Source: Thermoproteota archaeon
GTDB lineage: Archaea; Thermoproteota; Thermoprotei_A; Sulfolobales; Desulfurococcaceae
DNA: 6,200 bases
Assembly (NCBI GenBank): GCA_013154205.1
Contig: JAADCY010000181.1
Location: 1 to 6,200, forward strand
Direction: 5' to 3'
Shown one piece after another: positions 4,710 to 6,200 of this stretch. The first letter of the stretch is position 1, and every line of letters starts with the position of its first letter. Made by a program: the position numbers and the translations under genes. Below the pieces are notes generated by a model that was not told the origin of the DNA, ran no database searches, and saw only the letters and a list, made by a program, of their open reading frames with translations.

Positions 4710-4725
4710 ATAATCCATATTGGAT
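4710..4725 (+). promoter_or_regulatory. Second copy of the 13-nt motif, here part of palindrome ATCCA-TAT-TGGAT
   Basis: ATAATCCATATTG at 4710-4722 equals the minus-strand sequence 4607-4595 and has the same orientation relative to its own transcript. It starts about 15 bp after the TATA centre (14 at the tRNA). At 4713-4725 it forms a near-perfect 13-bp palindrome, a form expected for a dimeric DNA-binding protein. Confidence 0.55.
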
Positions 4726-4774
4726 CAGTGTAAGTGATATGTATCATAGTATTCTATGGGTAAGGGTGATCAAT

Positions 4775-6200
4775 ATGAGGATCTGGGAGATTGCCAGGAA
4801 GCCGAGGCTGATAGTCAGAGACTTAGGATTACCAGTCTCTGTTGTTAGAAGTAGGGCTAGGAAAGTCGGTGAAACAATTGTACCAGTAACATCTGATCCT
4901 ATAGAAGACCGCGTGTTAGGCTTCCTAACCCCGATAGAGCTACTAATGGTTACAAGTCATCACGGCACAATAAGAGTACGTGATGCGTTGAGAGAGCATC
5001 CATTAATTGATCAGGATATGATGCTAGGCGAAGTATTCAACGAGCTACGAAAATTCAAAAGCATCGGTGCCCCCGTGGTTAGTGATCTAGAGAAGAAGAG
5101 GCTTGTGGGAGTAGTTACGTATAATGATATGCTGAACTATCTCATAAAGACAGGGTACAAGCCCCTCGCTAACAGTGTTGGAGAGATTATGAAAGTTAAG
5201 AATATTGATAAATACATAGTACTTCCCGATGATCGTGTTAATCGTGTATGGAGCAGGATAGTATTCCATGGCCAGGAAGGCGTTGTTGTCGTAAGGAGCA
5301 AGGAAGAACCTATACCTCAGGGCATACTTACCTATAAGGAGTTCCTACGTACAGGCAGATGGTTCTTCCATAGGGAAAGCGAACAACACATAACGAGCCC
5401 TGCTAAGGTCAAACGTATAATGCTGAGAGGAGTCATGGTCGCAACCAGCGACATGCCTATAGAGCCTGTAGCCGAAGCTATGGCTAGGCTAGATCTACCA
5501 CTGGTACCTGTTGTGGATAAGAATGGCCATGTAATCGGTATACTGACCTACGAAGACGTGATACAGGCCTATCTCGAGGGAGCAAAGCCCGGCAGAGCAC
5601 CTGTACCGGTACGTGCACCGATGCCTATACCTGTTACAGCCGAGGAGAGATTCTCCTATGTAACACGTGAGAGAATGCTGTCACAGGTTCTCGTCGAGAA
5701 ACCAGCAGTGGTTGAAAGAGCAGGGATCAAGGCCTCAGATATAATGGTTGAAGAATTACCAGCTATCACTATTAACGATACCGTAGAACATGCTAGAAAA
5801 GAGATGCTAAGGAGAAGAACAGACTATCTGGTCGTTGTCGATGAGAACGGCGAAATAGTAGGTGTTGTAACGAAGTGGAACATGCTGTATGCACTAGGCA
5901 TTAAGGGCCCGTTATGGAGGCGTAGAACCAAGGATCGATACTTCATAGACTATATAATGTCCAAGAATGTCCCGAGAGTTAAGCCTGACACACCGATCGA
6001 GGATATCGCTCTAGATATGGTTAACAGCGAGTCAGAAGTAGTATTCGTCGTCAATGAGCGCGGCGACATCGTCGGATTCATCACGAAAGACCAGGTCATA
6101 GATGCTGCCAAACAGCTCATGGGAGACCTGCTGGTCGAGAACATCATACTGCCCGGCAAAATGGCATCAGTACACCCGTTCCACAGCCTCTACCACACAG
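4775..6200 (+). CDS. Poly-CBS domain protein, truncated at the window edge
   Basis: 475 codons are visible and the frame is open at base 6200. Six CBS domains can be traced, at about 8-60, 66-124, 134-193, 210-268, 316-375 and 388-446, each ending in the G-(I/V/F)-(L/V/I)-T motif: GFLT, GVVT, GILT, GILT, GVVT, GFIT. A seventh probably begins near 450 (LLVENIILPGKMASVHPFHSLY), suggesting four tandem Bateman pairs in the whole protein. CBS pairs usually bind adenine nucleotides; the ribose-contacting Asp after T-x-x is kept in domains 2 (D118) and 4 (D261) but is E, E, N, Q in domains 1, 3, 5, 6. A Pro-rich linker (271-287) separates the second and third pairs. No catalytic or membrane segment is seen, so it is probably a cytoplasmic nucleotide-sensing or scaffold protein. 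ATG 4775 has GGTGAT (4765-4770, spacer 4) upstream; in-frame ATG 4739 would add 12 residues. Divergent from tRNA-Glu. Confidence 0.88.
   Translation, partial: MRIWEIARKPRLIVRDLGLPVSVVRSRARKVGETIVPVTSDPIEDRVLGFLTPIELLMVTSHHGTIRVRDALREHPLIDQDMMLGEVFNELRKFKSIGAPVVSDLEKKRLVGVVTYNDMLNYLIKTGYKPLANSVGEIMKVKNIDKYIVLPDDRVNRVWSRIVFHGQEGVVVVRSKEEPIPQGILTYKEFLRTGRWFFHRESEQHITSPAKVKRIMLRGVMVATSDMPIEPVAEAMARLDLPLVPVVDKNGHVIGILTYEDVIQAYLEGAKPGRAPVPVRAPMPIPVTAEERFSYVTRERMLSQVLVEKPAVVERAGIKASDIMVEELPAITINDTVEHARKEMLRRRTDYLVVVDENGEIVGVVTKWNMLYALGIKGPLWRRRTKDRYFIDYIMSKNVPRVKPDTPIEDIALDMVNSESEVVFVVNERGDIVGFITKDQVIDAAKQLMGDLLVENIILPGKMASVHPFHSLYHT

Noticed and set aside
5087..6159. Minus-strand frames at 5087-5269 and 5950-6159
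   Set aside because: Both are antisense to the poly-CBS gene, whose repeated domain motifs prove the plus-strand frame.
1..6200. CRISPR array, insertion sequence or transposon ends
   Set aside because: No regularly spaced repeats, transposase motifs or long terminal inverted repeats were seen on either strand.

Overview
The window looks like chromosomal DNA of a hyperthermophilic crenarchaeon, most likely of the Desulfurococcales type. This is inferred from several signs. Arg is coded mostly by AGG/AGA and Ile often by ATA. Archaeal TATA boxes lie about 25 bp before start codons, predicting leaderless mRNAs, while internal operon genes carry GGTG-type Shine-Dalgarno sequences. The tRNA has an archaeal anticodon-loop intron and no encoded CCA, and the purine phosphoribosyltransferase resembles the Sulfolobus type. 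The species cannot be named from this alone.

Positions 1-2505 (minus strand) hold a compact pyrimidine operon, transcribed right to left: CTP synthase (pyrG), OMP decarboxylase (pyrF) and orotate phosphoribosyltransferase (pyrE, running off the left edge). The pyrG stop directly abuts the pyrF start (TGAATG), and the pyrF stop overlaps the pyrE start (ATGA). PyrE and PyrF make UMP from orotate and PyrG makes CTP from UTP. Divergent from it at 2603-3163 is a leaderless PRPP-dependent purine salvage enzyme. The 97-bp space between them holds an AT element that can serve as TATA box in both directions.

Positions 3183-4367 (minus strand) form a probable three-gene operon: an 85-residue one-helix membrane protein with a C-terminal coiled coil, an ArsR-like winged-helix regulator, and a flavin reductase-like FMN-binding protein. 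Its promoter (4368-4417) is decorated with three copies of GGGTAAA/TTTACCC. Two form exact 11-bp direct repeats 20 bp apart that bracket the TATA box, which looks like an operator for the regulator encoded in the operon.

Positions 4485-4587 (minus strand) encode tRNA-Glu(UUC) with a 28-nt intron. Divergent from it, starting at 4775 and running off the right edge, is a long protein made only of tandem CBS domains (six complete and the beginning of a probable seventh). The two divergent promoters share a 13-nt sequence, ATAATCCATATTG, placed in the same orientation and at nearly the same distance after each TATA box.

The most interesting signals are the operator-like repeats of the membrane protein/ArsR/flavin reductase operon, the twin initiator-region motif at the tRNA-Glu/CBS divergent promoters, and the poly-CBS protein itself. 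No mobile element, CRISPR array or rRNA is visible, and no stretch over 300 bases lacks a gene.
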